The notes: generated by a model from the sequence alone, not told the origin. A DNA stretch of 64,000 nucleotides from Mycobacterium sp. DL592 (GCF_011694515.1 NZ_CP050192.1:119440-183439); one strand, 5' to 3'; shown: positions 17,056-25,070, counted from the stretch's first letter. A program made the numbers and translations.

Positions 17056-18360
17056 TCAGAACTCCAGCAGGTTGTCGCGGAAGTGTTGGTGCGCGTAGTG
17101 CGTGCGCACCAGTCCTCGACGTTGGAGCGCCGGGACCAGCCCGTCGGTGATCTCGGTGACGTACCTGCGATTTACGCGCATACCGGGTGAGATGAACAGG
17201 AAGCCGTCCCCGCCCACCTCTTCCATGATCTCGCCCATGGTCGCGGCAACCGTATCGGGAGTACCGATCAGATCCACCGCGTCCAGTGGACCGTCGAGAA
17301 CCAACTGCCGCAACGTCTTTCCGCTGCCACGCTGGACGAACTTCTCCAACGAGCCCCGCTCACCGTTGGTGGCGATGTCGTCGGGGAGTGGCTGGTCCAG
17401 ATCGAACTTCGAGAAGTCGATCTCGGTGACCGCCGAGAGAATGCCCAGCGACTGCTCGATGTAGTGCGGATCCTCGCTGAGCCGGCGTGCCTTGGCGTGT
17501 GCCTCCTCGTCGGTGTCGCCGAGGATCGGGGTCACCAGGAACAGCACTTTGGCATCGTCGGGTTTGCGGCCGTGTGCGACCAGCCGTTCGCGGATATCGT
17601 CGCGGTACTCCTTCATCCCCGCGATACCGGTGGCTGCGGCGATCACGGTGTCGGCGTACTTCGCCGCGAAGTCACGGCCCTTCGGCGAGCCCCCGGCCTG
17701 ACTGAAAACCGGCCGACGCTGTGGCGAGGGAACGGTGTTCAGTGGCCCCCGACTCTTGTAGTACTTGCCCTCGAAGTCGATCGTGTGGACTTTCGTGTGG
17801 TCGGCGTACGTGCCGGTCTCTCGATCCAAGACGACCGCGTCGGGTTCCCACGACTCCCACAATTGGGTGACGAGGTCGACGTATTCGTCGGCCATCTCGT
17901 AGCGCAGGTCGTGGGCGTAGAGCTTGTCCAGGCCGAAGTTCTGAGCCGCACGATCCTCGGCGGAGGTGACGATGTTCCAGCCAAGCCGGCCACCGGTGAT
18001 GTGGTCGAGGGTCGAGCACAGCCGCGCCAACAGGAACGGCGGATAGAAGCTGGTGGACAGTGTCACCACGATCCCCAGGTGCGATGTCGCCTGCGCCAGA
18101 AGCGGAACCAGCGGAGCAGGGTCATGCTTGGGTGAGAACAACGCGTGCTTGAGGTCGGTCTCGAAAGTGCCGCCGTATGCGTCGGAGACCATAAGCTTGT
18201 CTTCGAGAATCATGTAGTCGAACTTGGCTCGCTCGAACGCGCGGGCCAAGTCGACGTAGAAGTCACCGTTCCAGGGGTTTCCCCCGGAACCCCATGGCTC
18301 GTTCCATGCGTCGACGACGAAGTTCAGAAACCAGCCGAGGTGAAAGCGGTTGTCACTCAT
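17056..18360 (-). CDS. LLM-class FMN-dependent monooxygenase (NtaA/SnaA/DszA type)
   Basis: The 434-residue luciferase-like TIM-barrel enzyme has the long-form NtaA/SnaA/DszA signatures: FLNFVVDAWNEPW, AWGGT-like regions, LDHITGGRLGWNIVTS (about 125-140) and FSQAGGSPKGRDFAAKYAD. These enzymes use FMNH2 from a separate reductase to oxidise N- or S-heterocycles, aminopolycarboxylates or sulfones. No reductase gene is adjacent. The NCS1 permease gene lies 46 bases upstream on the same strand, suggesting uptake and oxidation of a nitrogenous ring compound. The substrate is not predictable here. Confidence 0.88.
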   Translation of the reverse strand: MSDNRFHLGWFLNFVVDAWNEPWGSGGNPWNGDFYVDLARAFERAKFDYMILEDKLMVSDAYGGTFETDLKHALFSPKHDPAPLVPLLAQATSHLGIVVTLSTSFYPPFLLARLCSTLDHITGGRLGWNIVTSAEDRAAQNFGLDKLYAHDLRYEMADEYVDLVTQLWESWEPDAVVLDRETGTYADHTKVHTIDFEGKYYKSRGPLNTVPSPQRRPVFSQAGGSPKGRDFAAKYADTVIAAATGIAGMKEYRDDIRERLVAHGRKPDDAKVLFLVTPILGDTDEEAHAKARRLSEDPHYIEQSLGILSAVTEIDFSKFDLDQPLPDDIATNGERGSLEKFVQRGSGKTLRQLVLDGPLDAVDLIGTPDTVAATMGEIMEEVGGDGFLFISPGMRVNRRYVTEITDGLVPALQRRGLVRTHYAHQHFRDNLLEF

Positions 18361-18406
18361 TGTGGTAAAGCCCCGATCAGTTGTGCTGTGGACGTGGTTG
18401 GGATTC

Positions 18407-19990
18407 TCAGGCGAGCAGCCCGCGATCCAGCGGTGGCTGGTGCTCGCCGGGTTGCGGCGCGCTGTGCTCGGCCAGCGCCTGATTGCTGACCCGGGCGGCC
18501 TCGAATTCGCCTGAGAGGTCGAGGTTTCGAGTCAGCGCGTAGTAAAGGCCGCCGGCGACCAGCAGGCCTGGCACGTAGGAGATGTCAAGACCCCCGATGG
18601 CTTCCGCGGCGGGGCCGGTGTAGAACGGCAACAGGGCAAACGGAATCATTGCGGCGAATCCGGCCAGGTAGGCGACGATGCCCCGCCAGGCCCACGCACC
18701 GTATATTCCGTTGGGGGTGAACAGATCTGCGATCACATAGTGGCCGCGCCGCACGAAGAAGTAGTCGACTAGGTTGACCGCCGTCCACGGAACCAGCAGA
18801 TACAGCATCAGCGACAGCGCGTTGCTGGCAGCGTGGATCACGTCGGTGCCGAAGGGTAACGCGATCGCGGACCAGACGACGATGCCGCCGACGGTCGCCG
18901 CGACGCGCAGTCCGCGGGTCGGGGCGACACGTTTGAACAGGTCGACTCCGGTGAGGAACTGCAGTGCGACGCTGTAGGCACCGGTGCCCAGGCCGAGAAC
19001 CAGGGTGGCCGCCGAAAGAAGCGCCAGCAGCGGGCCGAAGCCGTGCACCACGTGGTCTCCTGAATCACGCAGCGCGACAAGGGCGTCGCTGGCGCCGTAG
19101 TGGGCCGCCAACCACGCGCCGATGGCGATCAGCCAGATCAGCGACACTCCCGCGCCCAGATAAACGCTGGCGACCAGGGTGCGCGGCCTGGTCGTCGCCG
19201 GAAGGTAGCGGGTGAAGTCCGACACCACCGGGGCGAATGCGATGTTGTACGCCGCCGCCACCGAGAACTGGGTGAGGAATGCGGTGAGGACGAAGTGGCT
19301 TTCGGCCGGTTCGGGTGTACCTCCGGCGTGGCCGAACAGGATTGCCCCGCTGAAGACCACGAAGAACGGCAGGGTCGCGTAGAAGACGATCCGGCAGGCG
19401 CGGTGCAACTGGTCGTGGCCCCAGATCGCCAGCACCGCGGCCACCACGTTGATCAGCAGGCCGACCACGATCGGCGACCAGCCGAACACGCCACCGAGTC
19501 CCTGAACGGTGAGGATCGTGTTCACGACACCGAAGCCGAGATAGCAGGCCAGCGACATGATCACGGCCACGATGACGCCGCGGAACCCGAACTGCGCGCG
19601 GGACTGGATGATCTGTGGAAGCCCGAGCTGGGGTCCCTGGGTGGCGTGGAACGCCATGAAGAACGTGCCGAAGAGGACTCCGAGCGTGGCGGCCAGGATG
19701 GACCACCACAGCGAGAGGCCCAGCGACGGACCGGTGAACCCGAGTGCGACGGAGAAAAAGCTCCAGTTGCCGATGAAGAACAGCGGCGTCACCCGCCAGG
19801 CCGAGCCGTGCCTTTCGTCATCCGGAATCCAGTCGATCGAACGGGTTTCGACGTCCAGTGGTCGCGTGGACGGCGCGGGTGCGAACCGTGGAGTGATGGT
19901 CTCCAACTGCGGGACCGTCTTGGTGGCGTTCGCGAGTTGCCGCGCGGCAAGCGCGCCAAGCGCCTGGGACTCGTTCTGGGCTGACGTCAT
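18407..19990 (-). CDS. NCS1-family purine/cytosine/allantoin-type permease
   Basis: The 527-residue permease has about 12 helices. The N terminus carries the NCS1 cue WRVTPLFFIGNWSFFSVALGF, and the central FRGVIVAVIMSLACYLGFG and YNIAFAPVVSDFTRYLP stretches are in helices that line the substrate site of Mhp1-like carriers. It probably imports a nucleobase, hydantoin or allantoin-like compound by cation symport. It lies directly upstream of the FMN monooxygenase as an apparent operon. A short palindrome at 20010-20020 lies 20 bases upstream of its start. It is divergent from the polycysteine leader at 20118. Confidence 0.87.
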   Translation of the reverse strand: MTSAQNESQALGALAARQLANATKTVPQLETITPRFAPAPSTRPLDVETRSIDWIPDDERHGSAWRVTPLFFIGNWSFFSVALGFTGPSLGLSLWWSILAATLGVLFGTFFMAFHATQGPQLGLPQIIQSRAQFGFRGVIVAVIMSLACYLGFGVVNTILTVQGLGGVFGWSPIVVGLLINVVAAVLAIWGHDQLHRACRIVFYATLPFFVVFSGAILFGHAGGTPEPAESHFVLTAFLTQFSVAAAYNIAFAPVVSDFTRYLPATTRPRTLVASVYLGAGVSLIWLIAIGAWLAAHYGASDALVALRDSGDHVVHGFGPLLALLSAATLVLGLGTGAYSVALQFLTGVDLFKRVAPTRGLRVAATVGGIVVWSAIALPFGTDVIHAASNALSLMLYLLVPWTAVNLVDYFFVRRGHYVIADLFTPNGIYGAWAWRGIVAYLAGFAAMIPFALLPFYTGPAAEAIGGLDISYVPGLLVAGGLYYALTRNLDLSGEFEAARVSNQALAEHSAPQPGEHQPPLDRGLLA

Positions 19991-20009
19991 TGTGGTTCCT
20001 CCCGACTAA

Positions 20010-20020
20010 TGGACGGTCCA
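20010..20020. promoter_or_regulatory. Short palindrome upstream of NCS1 permease gene
   Basis: TGGACGGTCCA is a perfect 5+1+5 palindrome 20 bases upstream of the permease start. The size and sequence would suit a GntR-type operator. No regulator gene is adjacent, so the assignment rests on symmetry and position only. Confidence 0.3.
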
Positions 20021-20104
20021 ATCATGGTCTGCCGATGATGCTGCTGCACAGATTTGGATGTCATCGTGATGCGAACCCCCATGTGACTCCTGCCCGACAT
20101 CGCG

Positions 20105-20110
20105 TATGGT
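20105..20110 (+). promoter_or_regulatory. -10 box of the polycysteine leader transcript
   Basis: TATGGT fits TANNNT and ends seven bases before the ATG at 20118. Transcription would begin at about that ATG, making the leader peptide leaderless, as reported for other mycobacterial polycysteine short ORFs. Confidence 0.5.
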
Positions 20111-20117
20111 ATGGAGC

Positions 20118-20189
20118 ATGCAACAGCACGCTCCGCTGCGCTTTGTCTCCACGCGCTGCCTTGACGTGCACTTCTGTTGTTGTTGTTGA
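20118..20189 (+). CDS. Polycysteine leader peptide (cysteine-responsive attenuator)
   Basis: A 23-codon reading frame begins ATG CAA CAG CAC (MQQHAPLRF), has a lone Cys at residue 14 (STRCLD), and ends with four consecutive TGT cysteine codons directly before TGA (20175-20189). It has a -10 box seven bases upstream and no ribosome site. Leaderless short ORFs ending in polycysteine are established in mycobacteria as attenuators: ribosome progress through the Cys codons reports cysteine supply and controls the downstream operon. The next gene on the strand is the thioester-domain-like gene at 20279. This gene is too short for routine gene calling. Confidence 0.8.
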   Translation: MQQHAPLRFVSTRCLDVHFCCCC

Positions 20190-20238
20190 TTCTTCTGACG
20201 CCGTAAATCCCTGCGCTCAGCCCGCCGCCTTTAGGCGC

Positions 20239-20275
20239 GTTGATCTGCGCTGTCGACGTATCCAGAGAGATCAAC
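20239..20275 (+). promoter_or_regulatory. Hairpin next to ribosome site of the 20279 gene, attenuator candidate
   Basis: GTTGATCT (20239-20246) and AGATCAAC (20268-20275) form a perfect 8-base-pair stem with a 21-base loop. The loop and the 3' arm contain the purine-rich AGAGAGA (20264-20270), the only candidate ribosome site, and the stem ends three bases before the ATG at 20279. A second small hairpin, CGCC-TTTA-GGCG at about 20226-20237, precedes it. Folding would hinder initiation. Control by ribosomes on the polycysteine frame 50 bases upstream is the inferred mechanism. Confidence 0.45.
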
Positions 20276-20278
20276 CCG

Positions 20279-21553
20279 ATGACTACCTTCGCTGTCCCAG
20301 TCCACGCTGTCGCGCCGGTCGCCGCCCGGCGCCGGGTGAGCCCGACGCCGTCCGTCGACCTGTCGCGGATGACCCGGTACCGCCCGGGCACGTACTCGCA
20401 CACCGTGGACACCATCGTGTTCACCGACGGCACCTCGGCGCGCACGGACCTGATCCGGCTCAACCCGAACATCGAGGCATACTCCCTGGACTTCGCCGGT
20501 GTCTCACCGAGCCGACCGTCGCGCTACCGCGCCGATACCTGGTCGGCAGTGCCGCACCTGCGAGCCCGCGCCCACGAGGCCGAGGTCGACTGGATTCTGC
20601 GTAACTCCTTCCCGACGCTGTCCACCAGTGCGATCAGCCGCCGGCTGCGCGCCGCCGGCTACCCGCTCGGCACCCGCAACATCGCCGAGCACGAGGCCAT
20701 CGCCGGCACCCAAGCCGCCATCTGGCGGCTGACCAACGGACTCGAACTCGACGACCGTCCGCTCAACGTCCCGGCTCACGTTCTGCACACCAGTGACTCG
20801 GTGCACGTCGAGTTCGACGGCGAGCGGCAGCTGTCCGGCTACCACGCGGTCGTCTCGTCGAGCACCGGCGCGGTGCTGAGACTTCAGAAGTCGGCAGATG
20901 CGGTGGTCTGGGAGGACGTGCCGACCTCACACCTGCAGGTGACCGAAGGAGTGGGCCCGGTCAGCAAGACGCTCGGCGTCGGCAGCACGATCTCGGACAA
21001 CCGCACCCACCGCGGCGGCCAGGGATTCCGCCACTACCGGCTGCTCATCGACGGGGACGCCACCGTCAGCGAGTTGAGCTTCGACCTCCACGGCTCGCGG
21101 ACCTACCGCAACGCCGAGCCCGTCGTCCATCTCTACGACTACCTGCTCGCCGGGGCCCGGTCGGCGGCACGGCAGACGGTGACCCCGTCGCTGCTGGCGT
21201 CCTCCGCCGGCGTCGACGGTTCGGTGGTGGGCCCGTTCCGGCTGGCCGCCACCGACGCCGCTGCGATCAGGGTGTCCGACGGTCACACCGTGGTCGACGC
21301 CGACGGACTGGAGATCACCGAGCCGCTGGATCCCGGCGCCGAGTTCTATCTGAGGGTGCTCCCCGGATCATCGGGTGCGACCCTGACCATCGAGGTGCCC
21401 GGCCGGGCGGGCGGATTCGGTGGCCGGGTGATCACGGGCGTCGCCCGTGACGAGGTGGCCGGTGGCTACACGCCCCTGGCCCTGGCCGTCCCCGCCCAGC
21501 TGGTGGTCGAGTTCGACGTCGAGTGGGCCGCAGCGGTCGCAACCGCTCTGTAA
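20279..21553 (+). CDS. Cysteine-free thioester (TQXA)-domain-like protein
   Basis: The 424-residue product resembles the TQXA thioester domain of Gram-positive adhesins. IEAYSLDFAG (65-74) matches the strand that normally reads YCIDL. AEVDWILRNSFP (101-112) matches the NWIL-N-YP region, and GTQAAIWRLTNG (143-154) holds the TQxAIW motif. In true thioester domains a Cys in the first motif bonds to the Gln of TQxA. Here that position is Ser69, and the whole protein has no cysteine at all. There is also no signal peptide, membrane segment or sorting motif, so it looks cytosolic. The C-terminal 250 residues are predicted beta-rich with no domain I recognise. The start follows AGAGAGA; the gene lies behind the polycysteine leader. 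Confidence 0.7.
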   Translation: MTTFAVPVHAVAPVAARRRVSPTPSVDLSRMTRYRPGTYSHTVDTIVFTDGTSARTDLIRLNPNIEAYSLDFAGVSPSRPSRYRADTWSAVPHLRARAHEAEVDWILRNSFPTLSTSAISRRLRAAGYPLGTRNIAEHEAIAGTQAAIWRLTNGLELDDRPLNVPAHVLHTSDSVHVEFDGERQLSGYHAVVSSSTGAVLRLQKSADAVVWEDVPTSHLQVTEGVGPVSKTLGVGSTISDNRTHRGGQGFRHYRLLIDGDATVSELSFDLHGSRTYRNAEPVVHLYDYLLAGARSAARQTVTPSLLASSAGVDGSVVGPFRLAATDAAAIRVSDGHTVVDADGLEITEPLDPGAEFYLRVLPGSSGATLTIEVPGRAGGFGGRVITGVARDEVAGGYTPLALAVPAQLVVEFDVEWAAAVATAL

Positions 21554-21559
21554 CGCTGG

Positions 21560-21588
21560 CTGACGCTGTCGGCGGGCGGTCGTACCGT
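21560..21588 (+). promoter_or_regulatory. Promoter of the 21595 gene (leaderless)
   Basis: CTGACG (21560-21565) and TACCGT (21583-21588) are separated by 17 bases and fit a SigA-type promoter. The -10 ends six bases before the ATG at 21595, which has no ribosome site, so the mRNA is probably leaderless. Confidence 0.45.
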
Positions 21589-21594
21589 GGTGCC

Positions 21595-22179
21595 ATGGGT
21601 TACGAATTCACCGCAGGACCCGAAGCTGCACCGACCGACGAGCTGGCCAGCGCCGAGGCGACGCTGACAGTGCTCCAACAGGCGGTGCACGGCATCGCCA
21701 CCGACGACCTGTCCAAACAGACCCCGTGCCGCAAATTCGATGTCGCCGGTCTCACCGACCACGTCTTGAACTCCATCACGTTGCTCGGCCAGGCCGCCGG
21801 GGCCGAGATCCCCGACCGCAACACCGACGACTCCGTGGAGCGTCAGATCATCGCGGCCGCCCGTCCCGCGCTGGACGCCTGGCACCGGCGCGGACTGGAG
21901 GGGACGGTGCCGTTCGGCCCGGGTGAGGCGCCCGCCGCCTACATGGCAGGCATTCTCTCGCTCGAATTCCTGGTCCACGCTTGGGATTACGCGGCGGCGA
22001 CCGGTAAGCCGGTGAAGGCGCCGGACACGCTGGTGGACTACGTCTCGGGCCTGGTGCAGCGCGTCGTCACCCCGGAGGGCCGGGCGCGTGCCGGCTTCGA
22101 CGACCCCGTCGAGGTCCCGGCGGACGCGTCGGCGCTGGACCGGCTAGTCGCGTTCACCGGCCGGGTGCCGGTCAGCTGA
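21595..22179 (+). CDS. TIGR03086-type protein, mycothiol-dependent maleylpyruvate isomerase-like fold
   Basis: The 194-residue protein has the DinB/MDMPI metal-binding bundle. VDAWDYAAATG-like HAWDYAAA (near 124-131) supplies a His, and TPCRKFDVAGLTDHVLNSI (near 43-61) supplies the other ligand region. Members use a metal and often a thiol cofactor, in actinobacteria mycothiol, but this subfamily has no assigned reaction. It matches Rv3773c in order beside hisC2, with which it converges and overlaps by eight bases. The ATG at 21595 is chosen because a leaderless promoter lies directly upstream. Confidence 0.8.
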   Translation: MGYEFTAGPEAAPTDELASAEATLTVLQQAVHGIATDDLSKQTPCRKFDVAGLTDHVLNSITLLGQAAGAEIPDRNTDDSVERQIIAAARPALDAWHRRGLEGTVPFGPGEAPAAYMAGILSLEFLVHAWDYAAATGKPVKAPDTLVDYVSGLVQRVVTPEGRARAGFDDPVEVPADASALDRLVAFTGRVPVS

Positions 22180-23230
22180 CGGTCTTGATCCAGTCGGCGG
22201 CGAAGGCCAGGAAGGTGTCGTTCTCCTCGGGCGCCCCGATGGTCACCCGGACGCCGTCGGTGCCGTAGGGGCGGACCAACACGCGCGCGTTGGCGGCCTG
22301 CTCGACGAAATCCAGTGTGTGCTCGGCCAGTGGCAGCCACACGAAGTTCGCCTGGGTGGGCGGGAACGTGTAGCCCAGATCGGACAGCGCCGCGGTGACC
22401 CGGCGGCGCTCGGCGACGACGGCGTCGGTGCGGGCCATCAACTCGTCGGCGGCGTGCACCGACGCGATCGCCGCGGCCTGCGACACCGTGGTGGCAGTGA
22501 ACGGCACGTAGACCTTGCCCAGTGCGGTGATCACGTCCGGATCGCCGACCGCGTAGCCCACCCGAAGCCCGGCCAGGCCGTAGGCCTTGGAAAAGGTCCT
22601 TAGCACAACCACATTCGGGTAGGTGCGGGCCAGCCCCACGCTGTCGGGGACCAGGCCGTCGCGGATGTACTCGACATAAGCCTCGTCGATGACGACGAGG
22701 ATGTCCGACGGCACCGCGGCGACGAACCGGGCCAGCTCGTCAGGGTCGACGACCGTCGAGGTGGGGTTGTTCGGGTTGCAGACGAAGATCAGCCGGGTGC
22801 GGTCGGTGATCGCGGCCAGCATGGCGTCCAGGTCGAAGGTGTGATCCCGCAGCGGGATCTGGACCGGCGTGGCGCCGGCGACCCGCACCTGGAGCGGGTA
22901 GATCTCGAAGCTGCGCCAGCCGAAAATCACCTCGTCGCCGACGCTGGAGGTGATCTGGATGAGCTGCTGGCACAGGCTCACCGAACCGCAGCCGACCGCG
23001 ATGTTCTCGGGCGCGACATCGACATGCTTGGCCAGTTGTTCCTTGAGTTCGATGTAGCCGTTGTCGGGGTAGCGGTTGATGGTCTCGGCGGCCGCCGCGA
23101 TGGCCTCCCGGACGCTGGGCAGCGGGCCGTGCACGGTCTCGTTGCTGGCCAGCTTGATCGCGCCCGGCACAGTCTTGCCCGGGGTGTAGGCCGGAATATC
23201 AGCCAGTTCGGGGCGCAGACGAGCGGTCAC
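22172..23230 (-). CDS. hisC2: HisC2-type aromatic amino acid / histidinol-phosphate aminotransferase
   Basis: A 352-residue fold-type I PLP aminotransferase. It has the glycine-rich GCGSVSLCQQ (80-89), CNPNNPTSTV (151-160), DEAYVEY (182-188) and Schiff-base lysine K215 in TFSKAYGLAGLR. Similarity to HisC2 of M. tuberculosis (Rv3772) extends from the GTG start (TARLRPELADIPAY). That enzyme acts mainly as an aromatic (phenylalanine) aminotransferase. Thus it probably performs the last step of Phe/Tyr synthesis rather than histidine synthesis; tyrA is also in this window. The GTG at 23230 fits the ortholog; 13 extra upstream codons have no similarity. Confidence 0.92.
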   Translation of the reverse strand: MTARLRPELADIPAYTPGKTVPGAIKLASNETVHGPLPSVREAIAAAAETINRYPDNGYIELKEQLAKHVDVAPENIAVGCGSVSLCQQLIQITSSVGDEVIFGWRSFEIYPLQVRVAGATPVQIPLRDHTFDLDAMLAAITDRTRLIFVCNPNNPTSTVVDPDELARFVAAVPSDILVVIDEAYVEYIRDGLVPDSVGLARTYPNVVVLRTFSKAYGLAGLRVGYAVGDPDVITALGKVYVPFTATTVSQAAAIASVHAADELMARTDAVVAERRRVTAALSDLGYTFPPTQANFVWLPLAEHTLDFVEQAANARVLVRPYGTDGVRVTIGAPEENDTFLAFAADWIKTVS

Positions 23231-23347
23231 GTGCCCAAGTCTAGGGGCCCGGCGGAACCGCTTTGCCATCGGTTATCTCGGCTGTGTACTCTCATCCATC
23301 GGCGGTTCCGGGGCAGCAGTAGGGCTCCGGTACGCTGAGTAGGTTCA

Positions 23348-23436
23348 GGAGGCGTGCCAGAGCGGCCGAATGGGACTCACTGCTAATGAGTTGTCCCCCT
23401 TAAAGGGGACCGGAGGTTCAAATCCTCTCGCCTCCG
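23348..23436 (+). tRNA. tRNA-Ser (anticodon GCU)
   Basis: Acceptor stem GGAGGCG (23348-23354) pairs with CGCCTCC (23429-23435), discriminator G23436. The anticodon arm ACTCA-CTGCTAA-TGAGT gives anticodon GCU. A long variable arm (GTCCCC..GGGGAC) confirms a serine tRNA. CCA is not encoded. Confidence 0.95.
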
Positions 23437-23479
23437 CCGCGGCTGACTCGTCAGCCACGAACACAACTGAAGATGTAAG

Positions 23480-23552
23480 GCGCCCGTAGCTCAACGGATA
23501 GAGCATCTGACTACGGATCAGAAGGTTAGGGGTTCGAATCCCTTCGGGCGCA
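23480..23552 (+). tRNA. tRNA-Arg (anticodon ACG)
   Basis: Acceptor stem GCGCCCG (23480-23486) pairs with CGGGCGC (23545-23551), discriminator A23552. The anticodon arm TCTGA-CTACGGA-TCAGA gives ACG, whose first A is the substrate of TadA, encoded at 57996 in this window. The T-loop is GTTCGAATC. Confidence 0.95.
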
Positions 23553-23575
23553 CTCAGCTGCTGGGCCGGACCGCG

Positions 23576-23866
23576 TCAGTACGCTCCGGCGTTCTCACCC
23601 ATGTCGGTGTACTGCGGGACGTTCGGCTGCGGCACGTTCCCGGTGCCGCCAGCGTTCTCGCCCTTTTTCCAGTACAGGTCGTCGGTGGGCAGGGGAGCCG
23701 GCCCAGTGCCCTGGGCGTTCTCATTGGCATCCCAGTAGTACGGCTCGTTGGGGTCGGGCCACTGCAGGGTGCTGCCGGAGTCGTCAGCTGCTGCCGTCGC
23801 CGCCGGGGCCAGCAGGATTCCGGCCGCCGCCACGAGTGCCAGACCCACAGTTCGTACACAGACCAT
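23576..23866 (-). CDS. Small secreted repeat protein
   Basis: The 96-residue precursor has a signal peptide ending near APAATAAADD. The mature part has three imperfect repeats: WDANENAQGTGPAPLP, WKKGENAGGTGNVPQP and TDMGENAGAY. Each has an ENA-x-GTG core after an aromatic-rich lead (PYYW, DLYW, QY). There are no cysteines in the mature part. I do not recognise the family. The ATG at 23866 gives the cleanest signal peptide; an in-frame start seven codons earlier is possible. It sits alone between tRNA-Arg and a small membrane protein on the same strand. Confidence 0.7.
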   Translation of the reverse strand: MVCVRTVGLALVAAAGILLAPAATAAADDSGSTLQWPDPNEPYYWDANENAQGTGPAPLPTDDLYWKKGENAGGTGNVPQPNVPQYTDMGENAGAY

Positions 23867-23915
23867 AGGAACAATGGTGGCCGACAAAACCTATCTGCGG
23901 CAGCTTTCAGGTGAA

Positions 23916-24170
23916 CTAGGAGCGGTTCTGCGCCGGGATCGTCGGTTCGGCCGCCTGGACGCGCCGCGTCCGCAGCCTGCGGGCGACGTAGCGCAGCGCC
24001 TGCAGCTGCAGGACACCCACCACGACGACGGGCCACAGCGCGCCCGCCACGAGGGCGGCAGCTGCCCGGACCGCCTCACTGGGCGCGTCAAGGGATTGGA
24101 AGCGGTGGCTCGCATGCCAGGTGACGGCCGCGGCGACGATCGCCACTGCGAGGTACAGCGCAATCCACAC
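23916..24170 (-). CDS. Small two-helix membrane protein of unknown function
   Basis: The 84-residue product has two hydrophobic helices, about 1-20 (VWIALYLAVAIVAAAV) and about 37-62, followed by a basic segment (RYVARRLRTRR). The GTG at 24170 is favoured because AGGAGG lies nine bases upstream; a longer frame from 24245 lacks a ribosome site. The positive-inside rule puts the C terminus in the cytosol. No known domain recognised. Confidence 0.6.
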   Translation of the reverse strand: MWIALYLAVAIVAAAVTWHASHRFQSLDAPSEAVRAAAALVAGALWPVVVVGVLQLQALRYVARRLRTRRVQAAEPTIPAQNRS

Positions 24171-24308
24171 CGGACTACACCTCCTCGGCTCGCGCGCACC
24201 TAACCCACCCAGGGTGCCAGATTTCTCTGTGGCGGGTATAGCCAACCGCCGTGAAAGACCTGAGAGGTGCCCGATCGGTGCCGGGCTTCATCGTTGCGTG
24301 ACAATCAC

Positions 24309-25070
24309 TTACGTGACTGTCAAACCCCCGTCGACCACGATCGTCTGTCCGGTGACGTAACCGGCGGCCGGCGATGCCAGCCACACCGCCGTGGCCGCCA
24401 GCTCGGCCGGATCGCCGATGCGTCCCAACAGGATTCGCGGCATCTGGCTGTCCAGGTAGCCTGGCTTGTACTCGTCGGTCATCTCGCTCTTGAAGAAGCC
24501 GGGAGCCAGCGCGTTGACCCGAATTCCCTTGCGCGGTCCCCATTGCTGCGCCAGGTCGCGGGTCAGGCCGATGACCCCGGCCTTCGACGCGGCATACGCA
24601 GCCTGCGGCAGGCCTGCGGTGGTGATGCCCAGAATGCTGGAGATGTTCACGATCGAGCTGCCGGGCTGCATCACCCGTCCGCACGCCTGCGCCATCCAGT
24701 ACGAACCGTTGAGGTTGACGTCGACCACTCTGCGGAAATCCTCGGGGGCTTCCCGGGTGGCGGGCACGGCCGTGCCGACGCCTGCGTTGTTGATGAGTAC
24801 GTCGACACGGCCGAACTCTTCGACGGCCGAATCGACGAGCTGCTGACACTGATCGGAATCGGCGACGTCGGTCTTTCGGGTGTAGACCTTGCGCCCGGCA
24901 TCCTCGACCAGGGCCGCGGTCTGAGCCATCTGGTCGAGCCGTCGTGCACCGAGCACCAGATGTGCGCCGGCCTGCGCGAAGGCCTGGGCGAACGACACCC
25001 CGAGCCCGGAGGAGGCGCCGGTGACGATGACGACCTTGTCGTCGAGGCCGAACAGGTTCAGAACGCTCAT
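24309..25070 (-). CDS. Short-chain dehydrogenase/reductase, operon 1
   Basis: A 253-residue classical SDR with TGASSGLG (17-24), NNAG (95-98) and the catalytic Ser in VNISSILG (144/145), Tyr159 and Lys163 in YAASK. The R at 43-44 after the second strand (GARRLDQM) suggests NADP preference. Its ATG overlaps the stop of the acyl-CoA dehydrogenase gene (ATGA), so it is the last gene of a kinase/dehydrogenase/SDR operon (27270 to 24309). In such operons the SDR probably oxidises a hydroxyacyl-CoA or a ring alcohol. A similar gene sits in a parallel operon at 44726. Confidence 0.88.
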   Translation of the reverse strand: MSVLNLFGLDDKVVIVTGASSGLGVSFAQAFAQAGAHLVLGARRLDQMAQTAALVEDAGRKVYTRKTDVADSDQCQQLVDSAVEEFGRVDVLINNAGVGTAVPATREAPEDFRRVVDVNLNGSYWMAQACGRVMQPGSSIVNISSILGITTAGLPQAAYAASKAGVIGLTRDLAQQWGPRKGIRVNALAPGFFKSEMTDEYKPGYLDSQMPRILLGRIGDPAELAATAVWLASPAAGYVTGQTIVVDGGLTVT

